From: Blattabacterium cuenoti | Lineage (GTDB): Bacteria; Bacteroidota; Bacteroidia; Flavobacteriales; Blattabacteriaceae | Length of the DNA: 64,000 nucleotides | Assembly (NCBI RefSeq): GCF_014251335.1 | Contig: NZ_CP059186.1 | Coordinates: 374,289-438,288, forward strand | Direction of reading: 5' to 3' | Part shown: one piece after another, positions 28,468 through 38,000 of the stretch | Numbering within the stretch: position 1 is the first letter of the stretch | How the letters are laid out: each line of letters starts with the position of its first letter | Made by a program: the position numbers and the translations under genes | The notes under the pieces: generated by a model | Databases searched by the model: none | Told to the model about the DNA's origin: nothing | Seen by the model: the letters and a program-made list of their open reading frames with translations, nothing else

Positions 28468-28689
28468 TTATTCAATTTTTTTCAAATTAGATAAATGTAT
28501 GGGAGCTTCTTTTTCTACAATTCCACCTTTAGGTTGTTTTGGAGTAGGTTTAGTATGTCTTTTAATCATATTTATTCCACGTATAATAGCTTTATTTTTT
28601 TTATAAAAAACTTTTACAATTATCCCTTCACTTCCTTTATGATTCCCTGATAAAACAAATACTTTATCTTCTTTTTTTATTTTTTTCAT
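28468..28689 (-). CDS. rplX: 50S ribosomal protein L24, short form
   Basis: 73 residues with the KOW motif VFVLSGNHKGSEGIIVKV and GINMIKRHTKPTPKQPKGGIVEKEAPIHLSNL. Family members in free-living Bacteroidota run on for about 30 more residues (a basic region after the SNL segment); here the protein ends almost at that point, 2 bp before rplE. The RNA-binding core is complete, so it is probably functional. Confidence 0.93.
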   Translation of the reverse strand: MKKIKKEDKVFVLSGNHKGSEGIIVKVFYKKNKAIIRGINMIKRHTKPTPKQPKGGIVEKEAPIHLSNLKKIE

Positions 28690-28700
28690 AAAAATATTTC

Positions 28701-29072
28701 TTACAAAACTTCTTGTGCTAAAGAAATAATTTTCATATATTCCTTTTCTCTAAGCTCTCTTGCTACTGGACCAAAAACTCTTGTTCCCATTATTTCTCCA
28801 GAGGCATTAATTAATACGCAAGCATTATCATCAAAACTTATGTAAGATCCATCTTTTCTTCTGGTTCTATTTTTTGTTCTAATTACTATAGCTTTACAAA
28901 CTTGTCCCTTCTTAACAGTACTTCCTCCAGAAATAGCTATTTTCACAGTAACTACTACTGTATCCCCCAACGAAGCATATCTTTTTTTAGTACCTCCCAA
29001 AACTCTAATAATTAAAACTTCTTTAGCTCCTGTGTTATCCGATACTTTACACCTAGATTCTTGTTGTAACAT
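28701..29072 (-). CDS. rplN: 50S ribosomal protein L14
   Basis: 122 or 123 residues from the ATG at 29070-29072 ([19 protein letters not shown]), which is the canonical start; four extra codons are open upstream. Conserved [26 protein letters not shown] segment and the end [20 protein letters not shown]. Confidence 0.95.
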   Translation of the reverse strand: MLQQESRCKVSDNTGAKEVLIIRVLGGTKKRYASLGDTVVVTVKIAISGGSTVKKGQVCKAIVIRTKNRTRRKDGSYISFDDNACVLINASGEIMGTRVFGPVARELREKEYMKIISLAQEVL

Positions 29073-29080
29073 AATCAATA

Positions 29081-29365
29081 TCAATTAGATTTTTCCAATA
29101 TATTGACTAATCTCCAACATTTTCTTTTACTCACTGGACGTATTTCCATAATACTTACTTTATCTCCATTTTTAGATATATTTTTTTCATCATGAACCAT
29201 GTATTTTTTATTTTTTGTAATACTTTTTCCATAATATTTATGTTTCACTTTTTTGACTTCATATACAACAATAGTTTTATCCATCTTATCACTGATAACT
29301 ATTCCTTGTCTTTGTTTTCGAATATTTCGAATTTTTTTATCAGATTTATATTCTTTTTTTATCAT
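29081..29365 (-). CDS. rpsQ: 30S ribosomal protein S17
   Basis: 94 residues. OB-fold core [21 protein letters not shown] and [19 protein letters not shown]. The N-terminus carries about 15 extra lysine-rich residues and overlaps the end of rpmC by 20 bp; no later ATG gives a complete S17. Confidence 0.92.
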   Translation of the reverse strand: MIKKEYKSDKKIRNIRKQRQGIVISDKMDKTIVVYEVKKVKHKYYGKSITKNKKYMVHDEKNISKNGDKVSIMEIRPVSKRKCWRLVNILEKSN

Positions 29366-29555
29366 TTATTTTTTTGTTATATTGAGTCTTCAATCTGGCA
29401 ATATTTTTTCTAATTAATCTAATTTCCATAGGATTTTTGAGCATTTTAATATGATGATTAAATTTCATATTCTGGTAATTTTTTTGATTCTGATCAATTT
29501 TCTTTATCAAATCGTAATTTGATAAATTTTTTCCATCTAAATTTAGACTATTCAT
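29346..29555 (-). CDS. rpmC: 50S ribosomal protein L29
   Basis: 69 residues, two-helix protein at the exit tunnel that serves as a docking site for SRP and trigger factor. The helical segment [20 protein letters not shown] and [11 protein letters not shown] match the family, though the sequence is divergent. ATGA overlap with the rplP stop; 20-bp overlap with rpsQ. Confidence 0.88.
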   Translation of the reverse strand: MNSLNLDGKNLSNYDLIKKIDQNQKNYQNMKFNHHIKMLKNPMEIRLIRKNIARLKTQYNKKINDKKRI

Positions 29556-29971
29556 AATTTTATTTCATTCGAAAAAATAAATTTCATTTTTATAGGGAGT
29601 TTTTGAGCGGCTAACCTTAATGCTTCTTTAGCTATATTCATATCAACTCCGTCTATTTCGAATAATATTCTTCCAGGTTTCACAACAGATACCCAAAATT
29701 CAACAGGACCTTTTCCTTTTCCCATACGTACTTCTTGTGGTTTTTTTGTAGCAGGTTTGTCCGGAAAGATATTAATCCATAATTTTCCTTCTCTTTTCAT
29801 ATATCTCGTAGCAGCAATTCTTGCCGCTTCCAATTGTCTAGAAGTTATCCAGGCTCCTTCCAAAGCTTTAATTCCATATAACCCTCTAGAAAGAAGAATT
29901 CCTTTTTTAGCTTTACCACGAATTCTTCCTTTTTGTTTCTTTTTATATTTTGTTCTTTTTGGTTGTAACAT
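29552..29971 (-). CDS. rplP: 50S ribosomal protein L16
   Basis: 139 residues. Starts [47 protein letters not shown] is intact. Sits between rpsC and rpmC in the S10 operon. Confidence 0.96.
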   Translation of the reverse strand: MLQPKRTKYKKKQKGRIRGKAKKGILLSRGLYGIKALEGAWITSRQLEAARIAATRYMKREGKLWINIFPDKPATKKPQEVRMGKGKGPVEFWVSVVKPGRILFEIDGVDMNIAKEALRLAAQKLPIKMKFIFSNEIKL

Positions 29972-29989
29972 ATAATATATATACGGATT

Positions 29990-30694
29990 TCATTTATTTT
30001 TTTTTCTATTAAAATGATAGGGTTTATGACTTCTTTGTTTTTTTTGAATTCCTAACAATGGGGATAATTCTCTTCTCCCGTATATTTCTCCTTTCATTAT
30101 CCACACTTTAACTCCTATACTTCCATAAACAGTGTGAGCAACTGCCATATGATAATCTACATCAGCACGAAAAGTTCCAAGAGAAATTCTTCCTTCTTTA
30201 TAAGTTTCACATCTTGCCATTTCTGATCCATTAAGTCTTCCAGAAATTTGAACTCTTATTCCTTGAGCATTCATTCTCATACCAGAAAGAATGGATAACT
30301 TAATTGCTTTTTTATAAGAAATACGATTTTCTAGTTGTCTTACCAAACTTTTGGCAACTAATGGAGCATCTAATTCAGGCCTTTTAACTTCAGAAATATT
30401 GATTTGAACTTCTTTTTTAGTAAGTTTTTTTAGTTCTTTTCTTACTGTATCTACTTCATCCCCCCTCTTTCCTATAACAAGAGCAGGTCTTGATGTTCTA
30501 ATTGTAATTGTAATGAATTTTAAAGTTCTTTCTATAAAAATACGAGAAACTATTCCTTTCGGAAGTCTTGCTTCTATATATCTTCTTACTTTGAAATCTT
30601 CTTTTATTCTATCCTTATAATTATTACACCAACTAGACTGCCATCCTGTTATAATACCAAGACGATTAACAATTGGATTTGTTTTTTGTCCCAT
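29990..30694 (-). CDS. rpsC: 30S ribosomal protein S3
   Basis: 234 residues. N-terminal [22 protein letters not shown] domain with [20 protein letters not shown], and the C-terminal domain with [23 protein letters not shown]. 6 bp after rplV. Confidence 0.96.
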   Translation of the reverse strand: MGQKTNPIVNRLGIITGWQSSWCNNYKDRIKEDFKVRRYIEARLPKGIVSRIFIERTLKFITITIRTSRPALVIGKRGDEVDTVRKELKKLTKKEVQINISEVKRPELDAPLVAKSLVRQLENRISYKKAIKLSILSGMRMNAQGIRVQISGRLNGSEMARCETYKEGRISLGTFRADVDYHMAVAHTVYGSIGVKVWIMKGEIYGRRELSPLLGIQKKQRSHKPYHFNRKKNK

Positions 30695-30699
30695 AAAAA

Positions 30700-31071
30700 T
30701 TATGTTTCTTTTTTCTTATCTAAAAAAACTGTAATATTACTTGATCTTTTTCTGATTCTATGTCCTTTTCCTTGAGGAACAGGGCGTAATCTCTTTAATG
30801 TTTTTCCTTGATTAACTCTAATTTCTTTTATATATAAAAATTCTTTTTTTTCGGAATAAAACTGATTGTGTTTGTTTTTCCAATTAGACAGTAAAGAGAG
30901 AAGTAATTTCTTGAAAAAAAAAGAAACTCTTTTTTTACTACTATAATTTAATAAATCTAAAGCTCTATATATTTCCTGATTTCGAATTAAATTTGCAATC
31001 AATCTCATTTTTCTAGGAGAATTTCTCACACCATTCAAAGAAGCTGAAACTACACTAGTTTCCTGTTTCAT
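30700..31071 (-). CDS. rplV: 50S ribosomal protein L22
   Basis: 123 residues. [20 protein letters not shown] at the N-terminus and the hairpin region [20 protein letters not shown] that lines the exit tunnel. The central segment is lysine- and phenylalanine-rich and divergent. Confidence 0.94.
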   Translation of the reverse strand: MKQETSVVSASLNGVRNSPRKMRLIANLIRNQEIYRALDLLNYSSKKRVSFFFKKLLLSLLSNWKNKHNQFYSEKKEFLYIKEIRVNQGKTLKRLRPVPQGKGHRIRKRSSNITVFLDKKKET

Positions 31072-31077
31072 ATTTTA

Positions 31078-31362
31078 CTAATTTTTAATTTTCAACTTAC
31101 TTTTAGATCCAGCGTGTCCTTTAAAAGTTCGAGTAGGAGCAAACTCTCCGAGTTTATGTCCAATCATATTTTCCGTTATATATACATTAATAAATTGTTT
31201 TCCATTATGAACTGCAAAAGTTTGCCCTACAAAATCAGGTAAAATCGTGGTAGGTCTAGACCAAGTTTTAATTACAACTTTTTTATCTGATTTAAGATTA
31301 TTCAAAACTTTCTTGTATAATTGTTGAGAAACATATGGTCCTTTCTTCAAAGATCTTGACAT
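31078..31362 (-). CDS. rpsS: 30S ribosomal protein S19
   Basis: 94 residues. [19 protein letters not shown] at the start, then [21 protein letters not shown] and [18 protein letters not shown]. Standard S10 position between rplB and rplV. Confidence 0.96.
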   Translation of the reverse strand: MSRSLKKGPYVSQQLYKKVLNNLKSDKKVVIKTWSRPTTILPDFVGQTFAVHNGKQFINVYITENMIGHKLGEFAPTRTFKGHAGSKSKLKIKN

Positions 31363-31374
31363 AATTATAAAATT

Positions 31375-32199
31375 TTATTTTTTTCTTCTTTGTAAAATAT
31401 ATCTGTCAGAATATCGTTTTTTAGAACGAGTTCTAAATCCTTTGGCAGGTTTTCCTTTTCTATTTCTAGGTATCCCTCCTGAAGCTTTCCCTTCTCCACC
31501 TCCCATTGGATGATCTACAGGATTCATAGCAACTCCTCGTGTTCTAGGTCTTTTTCCTATATGCCTTTTTTTTCCAGCTTTTCCATATGTTTCTAATTGA
31601 TGATCAGGATTAGAAACAATTCCAATTGTTGCCATACAAGTGGTCATTATTATTCTAACTTCTCCAGAAGGAAATTTAATTGTTGCATATTTATCGTCTC
31701 TTGCAAATAATTGCGCAAAAGATCCTGCACTTCTTGCAATTTTAGCTCCCTGTCCTGGTTTAAGCTCTATACAGGATATATTAGTCCCTAAAGGGATATC
31801 ACTTAAAAAAGTAGAGTTTCCTATACTGAAAGGAATATTTTTACCAGAAATAACTTTTTGTCCTACTTTAAATCCTTCCATTGTTACAATATATCTTTTT
31901 TCTCCATCTTCATAATGGAGTAAAGAAATAAAAGAAGACCGATTCGGATCATATTCTATAGATTTTACAACAGCAGAAATACCAAATTTTCTTCTTTTAA
32001 AATCTATTATTCGATATTTTTTTTTATGACCACCTCCAAAATAACGCATGGTCATCCGTCCTACATTATTCCTTCCTCCAGATTTACTTTTTCCTTTTAC
32101 CAAAGTTTTTTCAGACTTACAATTTGTAAGTCCATCAAAACAATTTACAATCCTAAAACGTTGACCTGGTGTTGTAGGTTTTAATTTTTTGACTGACAT
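31375..32199 (-). CDS. rplB: 50S ribosomal protein L2
   Basis: 274 residues, peptidyl-transferase-region protein. [40 protein letters not shown] and the C-terminal [20 protein letters not shown] (with the conserved His) are all present. Start overlaps the last base of rplW. Confidence 0.97.
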   Translation of the reverse strand: MSVKKLKPTTPGQRFRIVNCFDGLTNCKSEKTLVKGKSKSGGRNNVGRMTMRYFGGGHKKKYRIIDFKRRKFGISAVVKSIEYDPNRSSFISLLHYEDGEKRYIVTMEGFKVGQKVISGKNIPFSIGNSTFLSDIPLGTNISCIELKPGQGAKIARSAGSFAQLFARDDKYATIKFPSGEVRIIMTTCMATIGIVSNPDHQLETYGKAGKKRHIGKRPRTRGVAMNPVDHPMGGGEGKASGGIPRNRKGKPAKGFRTRSKKRYSDRYILQRRKK

Positions 32200-32498
32200 T
32201 AGATTTCTTTTTTATTTAAAAAATCAATTTTTTGATTTTCAAAAAATTGAACAGTCGCTTTTTTTAGCTTATTAGTTCTTCCATAAAGAAATCCTTTTTT
32301 AGTATATTTGGATTTATTTTTTCTAGGGTTTATCATCGTCCTTATATTTTTTACCGAAAACCCAAATAATTTTTTTATCTCTTTTTTAATTTGAGTTTTA
32401 TTACAATTTATGTCTACAGAAAAAGTATAAAAACTATATTTCTCTCCTTTATAAGATTTATCTGTGATAAAAGGTTTTATTAAAATTATACGATCCAT
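32199..32498 (-). CDS. rplW: 50S ribosomal protein L23
   Basis: 99 residues. [39 protein letters not shown] and a basic loop; ends with [15 protein letters not shown]. Exit-tunnel protein and SRP docking site. Preceded by a 32-bp AT spacer after rplD. Confidence 0.93.
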   Translation of the reverse strand: MDRIILIKPFITDKSYKGEKYSFYTFSVDINCNKTQIKKEIKKLFGFSVKNIRTMINPRKNKSKYTKKGFLYGRTNKLKKATVQFFENQKIDFLNKKEI

Positions 32499-32530
32499 AA
32501 ATATTGTATTTAATATTTATATATATATTA

Positions 32531-33166
32531 TCATATATATATAGATAACAATTGATAAATTTTCTTTATAGAGTTTTCAGAAAGAATAATATATGAAAAA
32601 TTTATCAGTGAGAAACAATCTAATTCACTTACACTTAATAATTTAAAATTATTCAAATTTCTAGAAGATAAATATAAGTTTTTATTCATATCTCCAATTA
32701 TCATTAATGATTTCTTATTTGTTAATTGTAAGGATTTTAATAAATTTAAAAAGAATTTAGTTTTTGGAGTATTTAATTTTAAATCTTCTATAATCATAAT
32801 TTTGTTCTGCACCAATTTTTGTTCTATAATAGATTTTTTTACTATATTCCTAGTACGTTTGTTTAATTTTATTATATATTTTCTTGGTTTAGGCCCAAAA
32901 ACCCTTCCTCCACCTCTAAAAATAGGATTTTTTATATCACCTTTTCTAGAACCTCCAGTTCCTTTTTGTCTGTGTAATTTTTTAGTGCTTCCAGATAATT
33001 CTCCTCTTTCTTTAGATTTATGTGTACCTTGACGTTGAGCTAATAAATATCTTTTTATTTCTAAATATATAGAATGACGATAAGATTTTTTAAAAAAAAT
33101 ATCATCACGAAACTCTATTTTTTTATCAGTATAATTACCTTTTGTATCTAAAACTTTTAGTTCCAT
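32531..33166 (-). CDS. rplD: 50S ribosomal protein L4
   Basis: 211 residues. Tunnel loop region [20 protein letters not shown] and [20 protein letters not shown] with [14 protein letters not shown]. The C-terminal part is divergent and AT-driven (Asn/Lys/Leu-rich). Overlaps the rplC end by 10 bp. Confidence 0.95.
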   Translation of the reverse strand: MELKVLDTKGNYTDKKIEFRDDIFFKKSYRHSIYLEIKRYLLAQRQGTHKSKERGELSGSTKKLHRQKGTGGSRKGDIKNPIFRGGGRVFGPKPRKYIIKLNKRTRNIVKKSIIEQKLVQNKIMIIEDLKLNTPKTKFFLNLLKSLQLTNKKSLMIIGDMNKNLYLSSRNLNNFKLLSVSELDCFSLINFSYIILSENSIKKIYQLLSIYI

Positions 33167-33789
33167 TCTTTTTTTTGAATCATTAAATATGAATTTTTAT
33201 TTCCTGGGACTGAGCCTTTTAAAATAATGATATTATGATCTAGATTTATTTTTAATATTTTTAAATTTTTAATAGTTACACTTTTTTTTCCCATTTTTCC
33301 GGCCATTTTTTTTCCTTTAAAAACACGTGATGGATCAGATCCAGCTCCTATTGATCCTGGAGCTCTTAAACGATTGTGTTGACCATGAGTACTTTCTCCT
33401 ACTCCTGAAAAATTATGTCTTTTAATTACACCTTGAAACCCTTTTCCTTTAGAAATCCCTTTTACATTTACTAACTCTCCTTCTTTAAAAAGATCGATAG
33501 TTATCAAACTACCTAAAATAAAGTCGGATACTTTGTTTGTTTTAAATTCCAATAATTTTTTTTTTGGAGATAATCCCGCTTTTTTAAAATGATTCAATAA
33601 AGATTTATTAGTCTTTTTTATTTTCTGATCATCTATCCCCAATTGAAGAGAAGAATAACCGTCTTTTTCTATTGTTTTTATCTGAACAATATAACATGGT
33701 CCCACTTGCATAATCGTACATGGAACATTTTCTCCATTTCTCAAAAATATACTAGTCATTCCTATATTTTTTCCTATTAATCCAACCAT
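33157..33789 (-). CDS. rplC: 50S ribosomal protein L3
   Basis: 210 residues. [20 protein letters not shown] at the start, [19 protein letters not shown] and [20 protein letters not shown] in the middle; the Gln methylation-site region is visible. 3 bp after rpsJ. Confidence 0.96.
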   Translation of the reverse strand: MVGLIGKNIGMTSIFLRNGENVPCTIMQVGPCYIVQIKTIEKDGYSSLQLGIDDQKIKKTNKSLLNHFKKAGLSPKKKLLEFKTNKVSDFILGSLITIDLFKEGELVNVKGISKGKGFQGVIKRHNFSGVGESTHGQHNRLRAPGSIGAGSDPSRVFKGKKMAGKMGKKSVTIKNLKILKINLDHNIIILKGSVPGNKNSYLMIQKKEWN

Positions 33790-33792
33790 ATT

Positions 33793-34098
33793 TTACACTT
33801 TTATTTCTGCTTCCACTCCACTGGGTAATTCCAATTTCATTAATGCATCTACTGTTTTAGATGAAGCATTATGAATTTGTAAAAGTCTTTTATGAGTAGG
33901 AAGAAAAAATTGTTCTCTTGATTTTTTATTTACATGAGGAGAACGTAATACTGTAAATATTTTTTTTTCAGTAGGCAAAGGAACTGGTCCATTCAATACT
34001 ACTCCTGTAGGGAGTACAGAATTTACAATTCTTTCGGCCGATTTATCTAATAAATTATAATCATAAGACTTTAATTTAATTTTTATATCATGACCCAT
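33793..34098 (-). CDS. rpsJ: 30S ribosomal protein S10
   Basis: 101 residues. [20 protein letters not shown], then [20 protein letters not shown] and [16 protein letters not shown]. First gene of the classical S10 operon, here only 29 bp after fusA, so it is joined to the str operon. Confidence 0.96.
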   Translation of the reverse strand: MGHDIKIKLKSYDYNLLDKSAERIVNSVLPTGVVLNGPVPLPTEKKIFTVLRSPHVNKKSREQFFLPTHKRLLQIHNASSKTVDALMKLELPSGVEAEIKV

Positions 34099-34127
34099 AG
34101 TGTATCAATTTTTTTCTACTATTATTT

Positions 34128-36221
34128 TTATTTTTTATTTCCCATAATTATATTATCTATTACATTTTCAGGAACTGTGTCATAATGAGAAAATTCCATA
34201 ACAGAAGTTCCTCTACCGGAAGAAAGAGTTCGTAATACCGTTACATATCCAAACATTTCTGATAAAGGAACTAAAGCTTGAATTACTTTTATATTATTTT
34301 TACTATTCATATTTTGTACAATTCCTCTTCTACGATTTAAATCCCCTATTATATCTCCCATATTTTCTTCTGGAATTAAAACTTCCAATTTCATTATTGG
34401 TTCTAATAAAACCGGTTTAGCTTTTTTAGCCGCTTTTCTAAAACCTAATTTACCTGCTAATTCAAAAGATAGTTGATCAGAATCAACAGAATGATAAGAT
34501 CCATCTAAAACGGTAACCTTAGCACTATCTATTTCATATCCAGATAAAGGACCATTTTTCATCATTTCTTTAAATCCTTTTTTTATAGAAGGAACGTATT
34601 CTTTTGGAATATTTCCTCCTTTTATTTTATTAATGAAAACTAAACCAGATTCACCTATACTTCCAGGTTCTAATCTGAACAAGATATCCGCATATTTTCC
34701 TCTACCTCCTGTTTGTTTTTTATAAATTTCTCTATGTTCTACTAGATCTGTTAGGGCTTCTTTATATTCTACTTTAGGTCTTCCCTGATTCACTTCAACT
34801 TTAAATTCTCGTTTCATTCTATCCACAATTATTTCTAAATGAAGTTCTCCCATACCGGAAATAATAGTTTGACCTGTATAATTATCCGTTCTTACTTGAA
34901 AAGTAGGATCTTCTTCCATTAATTTTGATAAAGCTAAACTCATTTTATCTATATCCGATTTGTATTTAGGCTCAATAGCCAATCCAATGACCGGTTCAGG
35001 AAACAATATTTTTTCTAATAAAATAGGATATTTTTCATCACATAAAGTATCACCTGTTTTAATATCTTTAAACCCCACTACAGCTGCTATATCTCCAGCT
35101 CCAATTTGGTCTACTGGATTTTGTTTATTTGCATGCATTTGATATATTCTAGAAATACGTTCTTTATTTCCTGATCTAGCATTAAAACTATAAGAACCGG
35201 ATTCTATTTTTCCAGAATAAACTCTGAAAAAAGCTAATCTTCCAACAAAAGGATCACTTGCAATTTTAAAAGCTAAAGCAGAAAAAGGTTCATCTTCACT
35301 AGGTTTTCTTTTTTCTGTTTTTTTATTAATAGGATTGACCCCCACTATGTCCTTAACTTCCAAAGGAGAAGGTAAATATCTACATATAGCATCCAATATA
35401 GCTTGAACTCCTTTATTTTTAAAAGAAGATCCACATAAAATAGGAATAACTTTCATTTTAATAGTATTTTTTCGTAAAGAAAAAATAATATCCTCTTGTG
35501 AGATAGAAGAATAATTTCCGTACAAAAATTTTTCCATTATTACATCATCATATTCACATAATGTTTCAAGAAGTTGATTTTTATAATCATAAACTATATT
35601 TTTCATATTCTCTGGAATAGGAATTTTCTGATATGTCATTCCATAATTTTTTTCATCCCATATAATAGCCTGATTTAATATCAAATCTATAACCCCTTTA
35701 AAATTATCTCCAATGCCAATAGGTATTTGTAAAGGAACTGAATTTGCTCCTAATATTTTTCGTATTTGAGAACAAACATTAGAAAAATCAGCCCCTTGAC
35801 GGTCCATTTTATTAACAAAAGCTATTCTAGGGATCTCATATTTATCTGCTTGTCTCCATACAGTTTCAGATTGAGGTTCAACTCCATCTACTGCACTAAA
35901 TAAAACAACCATTCCATCTAAAACCCTCATAGATCTTTCTACTTCTACAGTGAAATCCACGTGTCCTGGAGTGTCTATAATATTAATTTGATATTTTTTT
36001 TTATTATATCTCCATTCACAACATGTAGCTGCAGAAGTTATAGTTATTCCTCGTTCTTGCTCTTGTTGCATCCAATCCATAGTAGCCGCACCATCATGAA
36101 CTTCTCCTATTTTGTGATTAATCCCTGTGTAAAATAAAATTCTTTCTGTGGTAGTAGTTTTTCCTGCATCAATATGTGCTGCAATTCCTATATTTCTTGT
36201 ATATTTTAAATCTTTTGCCAT
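34128..36221 (-). CDS. fusA: Elongation factor G
   Basis: 697-residue translocation GTPase. G1 [16 protein letters not shown]2 around [15 protein letters not shown]3 [17 protein letters not shown]4 [10 protein letters not shown]; domain IV and V segments including [15 protein letters not shown] are complete. Follows rpsG by 6 bp. No tuf gene lies in this str cluster. Confidence 0.97.
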   Translation of the reverse strand: MAKDLKYTRNIGIAAHIDAGKTTTTERILFYTGINHKIGEVHDGAATMDWMQQEQERGITITSAATCCEWRYNKKKYQINIIDTPGHVDFTVEVERSMRVLDGMVVLFSAVDGVEPQSETVWRQADKYEIPRIAFVNKMDRQGADFSNVCSQIRKILGANSVPLQIPIGIGDNFKGVIDLILNQAIIWDEKNYGMTYQKIPIPENMKNIVYDYKNQLLETLCEYDDVIMEKFLYGNYSSISQEDIIFSLRKNTIKMKVIPILCGSSFKNKGVQAILDAICRYLPSPLEVKDIVGVNPINKKTEKRKPSEDEPFSALAFKIASDPFVGRLAFFRVYSGKIESGSYSFNARSGNKERISRIYQMHANKQNPVDQIGAGDIAAVVGFKDIKTGDTLCDEKYPILLEKILFPEPVIGLAIEPKYKSDIDKMSLALSKLMEEDPTFQVRTDNYTGQTIISGMGELHLEIIVDRMKREFKVEVNQGRPKVEYKEALTDLVEHREIYKKQTGGRGKYADILFRLEPGSIGESGLVFINKIKGGNIPKEYVPSIKKGFKEMMKNGPLSGYEIDSAKVTVLDGSYHSVDSDQLSFELAGKLGFRKAAKKAKPVLLEPIMKLEVLIPEENMGDIIGDLNRRRGIVQNMNSKNNIKVIQALVPLSEMFGYVTVLRTLSSGRGTSVMEFSHYDTVPENVIDNIIMGNKK

Positions 36222-36227
36222 AAATAA

Positions 36228-36704
36228 CTAAAATCTAAAATGCGAGAAAGCTTTATTAGCTTCGGCCATTTTATGAATATTTTCTTTTCTTTTTACAGCT
36301 TCACCTTGTTCCTGAAAAGCATCCCATATTTCATATGCTAATTTGTTCGCCATTGTTTTTTCATTTCTAATAAAAGCACAAGATATTAACAATTTCATTG
36401 CTTTTGTTATTTTGCTATTAGAAGAAATAGGAACAGGAACTTGAATATTGGATCCTCCCATACGACGACTTCTAACTTCTACATGAGGCATTACATTTTT
36501 TAATCCTTCTTTCCATATTTCTAATGCAGATTTTTCTTCTTTTTTTTTGATAATCTCTATTTTTTCCATAGCATTATAAAATATGTTATAAGCTATATTT
36601 TTTTTACCATTTTTCATTATATGATTAACAAAACGTGTTACTAGAGGATCATGAAATTTAGGATCGGGAAAATATACTTTTTCTTTTCTTTTAACTTTTC
36701 TCAT
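36228..36704 (-). CDS. rpsG: 30S ribosomal protein S7
   Basis: 158 residues. MRKVKRKEKVYFPDPKFHDP, NVMPHVEVRSRRMGGSNIQV and the C-terminal KRKENIHKMAEANKAFSHFR are conserved. Primary binder of the 30S head; between rpsL and fusA. Confidence 0.97.
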   Translation of the reverse strand: MRKVKRKEKVYFPDPKFHDPLVTRFVNHIMKNGKKNIAYNIFYNAMEKIEIIKKKEEKSALEIWKEGLKNVMPHVEVRSRRMGGSNIQVPVPISSNSKITKAMKLLISCAFIRNEKTMANKLAYEIWDAFQEQGEAVKRKENIHKMAEANKAFSHFRF

Positions 36705-36711
36705 TAATAGT

Positions 36712-37089
36712 TTAATCTTTTTTAGCTATTTTAGCACCATATTTACTTCTACTTTTTTTTCTTCCATTCACTCCGGCAGTATCTCTAGCACCCCGTACTA
36801 TTTTGTATTTTACACCTGGTAAATCTTTTACTCTTCCTCCTTTAACTAATACTATTGAATGTTCTTGAAGATTATGTCCTTCTCCTGTAATATAACTGAT
36901 TACTTCTCTTCCATTTGTAAAACGAACACGAGCTACTTTTCGCATAGCGGAATTGGGTTTTTTTGGTGTAGTAGTATAAACTCTGGTACAGACTCCTCTT
37001 TTTTGAGGACAAAATTCCAAAGCCACAGATTTCCGTTTTTTAGAAACAGAAGTCCGTCCTTTTCTAATTAACTGCTGTATAGTAGGCAT
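36712..37089 (-). CDS. rpsL: 30S ribosomal protein S12
   Basis: 125 residues. [20 protein letters not shown]; the decoding-site loop [19 protein letters not shown] and [20 protein letters not shown] are intact, with lysine at both classical streptomycin positions. First gene of the long str-S10-spc-alpha run, with its own promoter upstream. Confidence 0.97.
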   Translation of the reverse strand: MPTIQQLIRKGRTSVSKKRKSVALEFCPQKRGVCTRVYTTTPKKPNSAMRKVARVRFTNGREVISYITGEGHNLQEHSIVLVKGGRVKDLPGVKYKIVRGARDTAGVNGRKKSRSKYGAKIAKKD

Positions 37090-37106
37090 ATCCTATATTT
37101 AAAATG

Positions 37107-37137
37107 CAAATTATGCTATTTAATAATAAATTACAAA
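37107..37137 (-). promoter_or_regulatory. Promoter of the str/S10/spc/alpha ribosomal run
   Basis: On the minus strand, TTTG (37134-37137), exactly 19 bp, then ATAATTTG followed by C (37107-37114). This fits the Bacteroidota primary-sigma spacing (-33 TTTG, N19, -7 TAnnTTTG) with the first two -7 bases transposed. It is 18 bp upstream of the rpsL ATG, giving a very short leader. Confidence 0.55.
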
Positions 37138-37165
37138 ACTTAGTTATCAAAAAAATTAATTAACA

Positions 37166-37993
37166 TTAAAGATTATCAATATAAATTTTATGATTTTGAA
37201 AAGATTTTTCTTCTAATGATTTAATATTAAGTTCTTTATAAATATAACGAAAAGTTGAAAGTAAACAAGGACATCCATCTACAATAGCTACATTATGTTC
37301 ATAATGAGCTGAAATTTTATTATCTAAAGTGGTTATTGTCCATCCATCTTTATGGAAAACAATTTTAGATGATCCCATATTTACCATTGGTTCTATAGAA
37401 AGCACTAATCCTTCTTGTAATTTAACTCCTGTTCCTTTTTTTCCAAAATTGGGGATTTTAGGATCTTCATGCATATTTTTTCCTAATCCATGACCTACAA
37501 GATCTTTTACTACATTAAAACCGTTTTTTTCAATATAAGATTGGATCGAATAACCTATGTCTCCTATACTATTTCCATATTTACAATTGGATATTCCAAT
37601 GTAAAGAGATTTTTTAGAACAATTTAAAAATTTTTTTGTTTCACGAGATACTTTTCCAACCTCAAAAGTATAAGCATGTTCTCCATAAAATCCATTCATA
37701 TAAACTCCACAATCTATAGATAATATATCACCTTCACATAAGGGGTCTTGATTTGGAATTCCATGCACAACTTGATAATTAGGAGAGACACACAAAGTAT
37801 TTGGAAAATTATATAATCCTAAAAAAGCTGGTTGACCACCATGATCACGAATGAAACTTTCTGCAAGTTTATCTAAATAAAGAGTATTAACTCCTGGTTT
37901 GACTTTTTTAGCCAACATTCCTAATGTTTTAGAAGCTAAAAATGCACTTTTTTTGATTAAGATTATTTCTTCAATAGTTTTTAATTGTATCAA
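37166..37993 (-). CDS. map: Methionine aminopeptidase, type I
   Basis: Removes the initiator methionine from nascent proteins using two metal ions. 275 residues with a C-terminal extension. Ligands by comparison with E. coli: D94 in SIDCGVY; E105 in FYGEHAYTF, where the family has Asp; His in VKDLVGHGLGKNMHED; Glu in LSIEPMVNMG; Glu in SAHYEHNVAIVDG. The Asp-to-Glu change can still coordinate metal. Last gene of the rplM-to-map run, 7 bp after gpmI; the str promoter lies just downstream. Confidence 0.92.
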   Translation of the reverse strand: MIQLKTIEEIILIKKSAFLASKTLGMLAKKVKPGVNTLYLDKLAESFIRDHGGQPAFLGLYNFPNTLCVSPNYQVVHGIPNQDPLCEGDILSIDCGVYMNGFYGEHAYTFEVGKVSRETKKFLNCSKKSLYIGISNCKYGNSIGDIGYSIQSYIEKNGFNVVKDLVGHGLGKNMHEDPKIPNFGKKGTGVKLQEGLVLSIEPMVNMGSSKIVFHKDGWTITTLDNKISAHYEHNVAIVDGCPCLLSTFRYIYKELNIKSLEEKSFQNHKIYIDNL

Positions 37994-38000
37994 AACGTAA

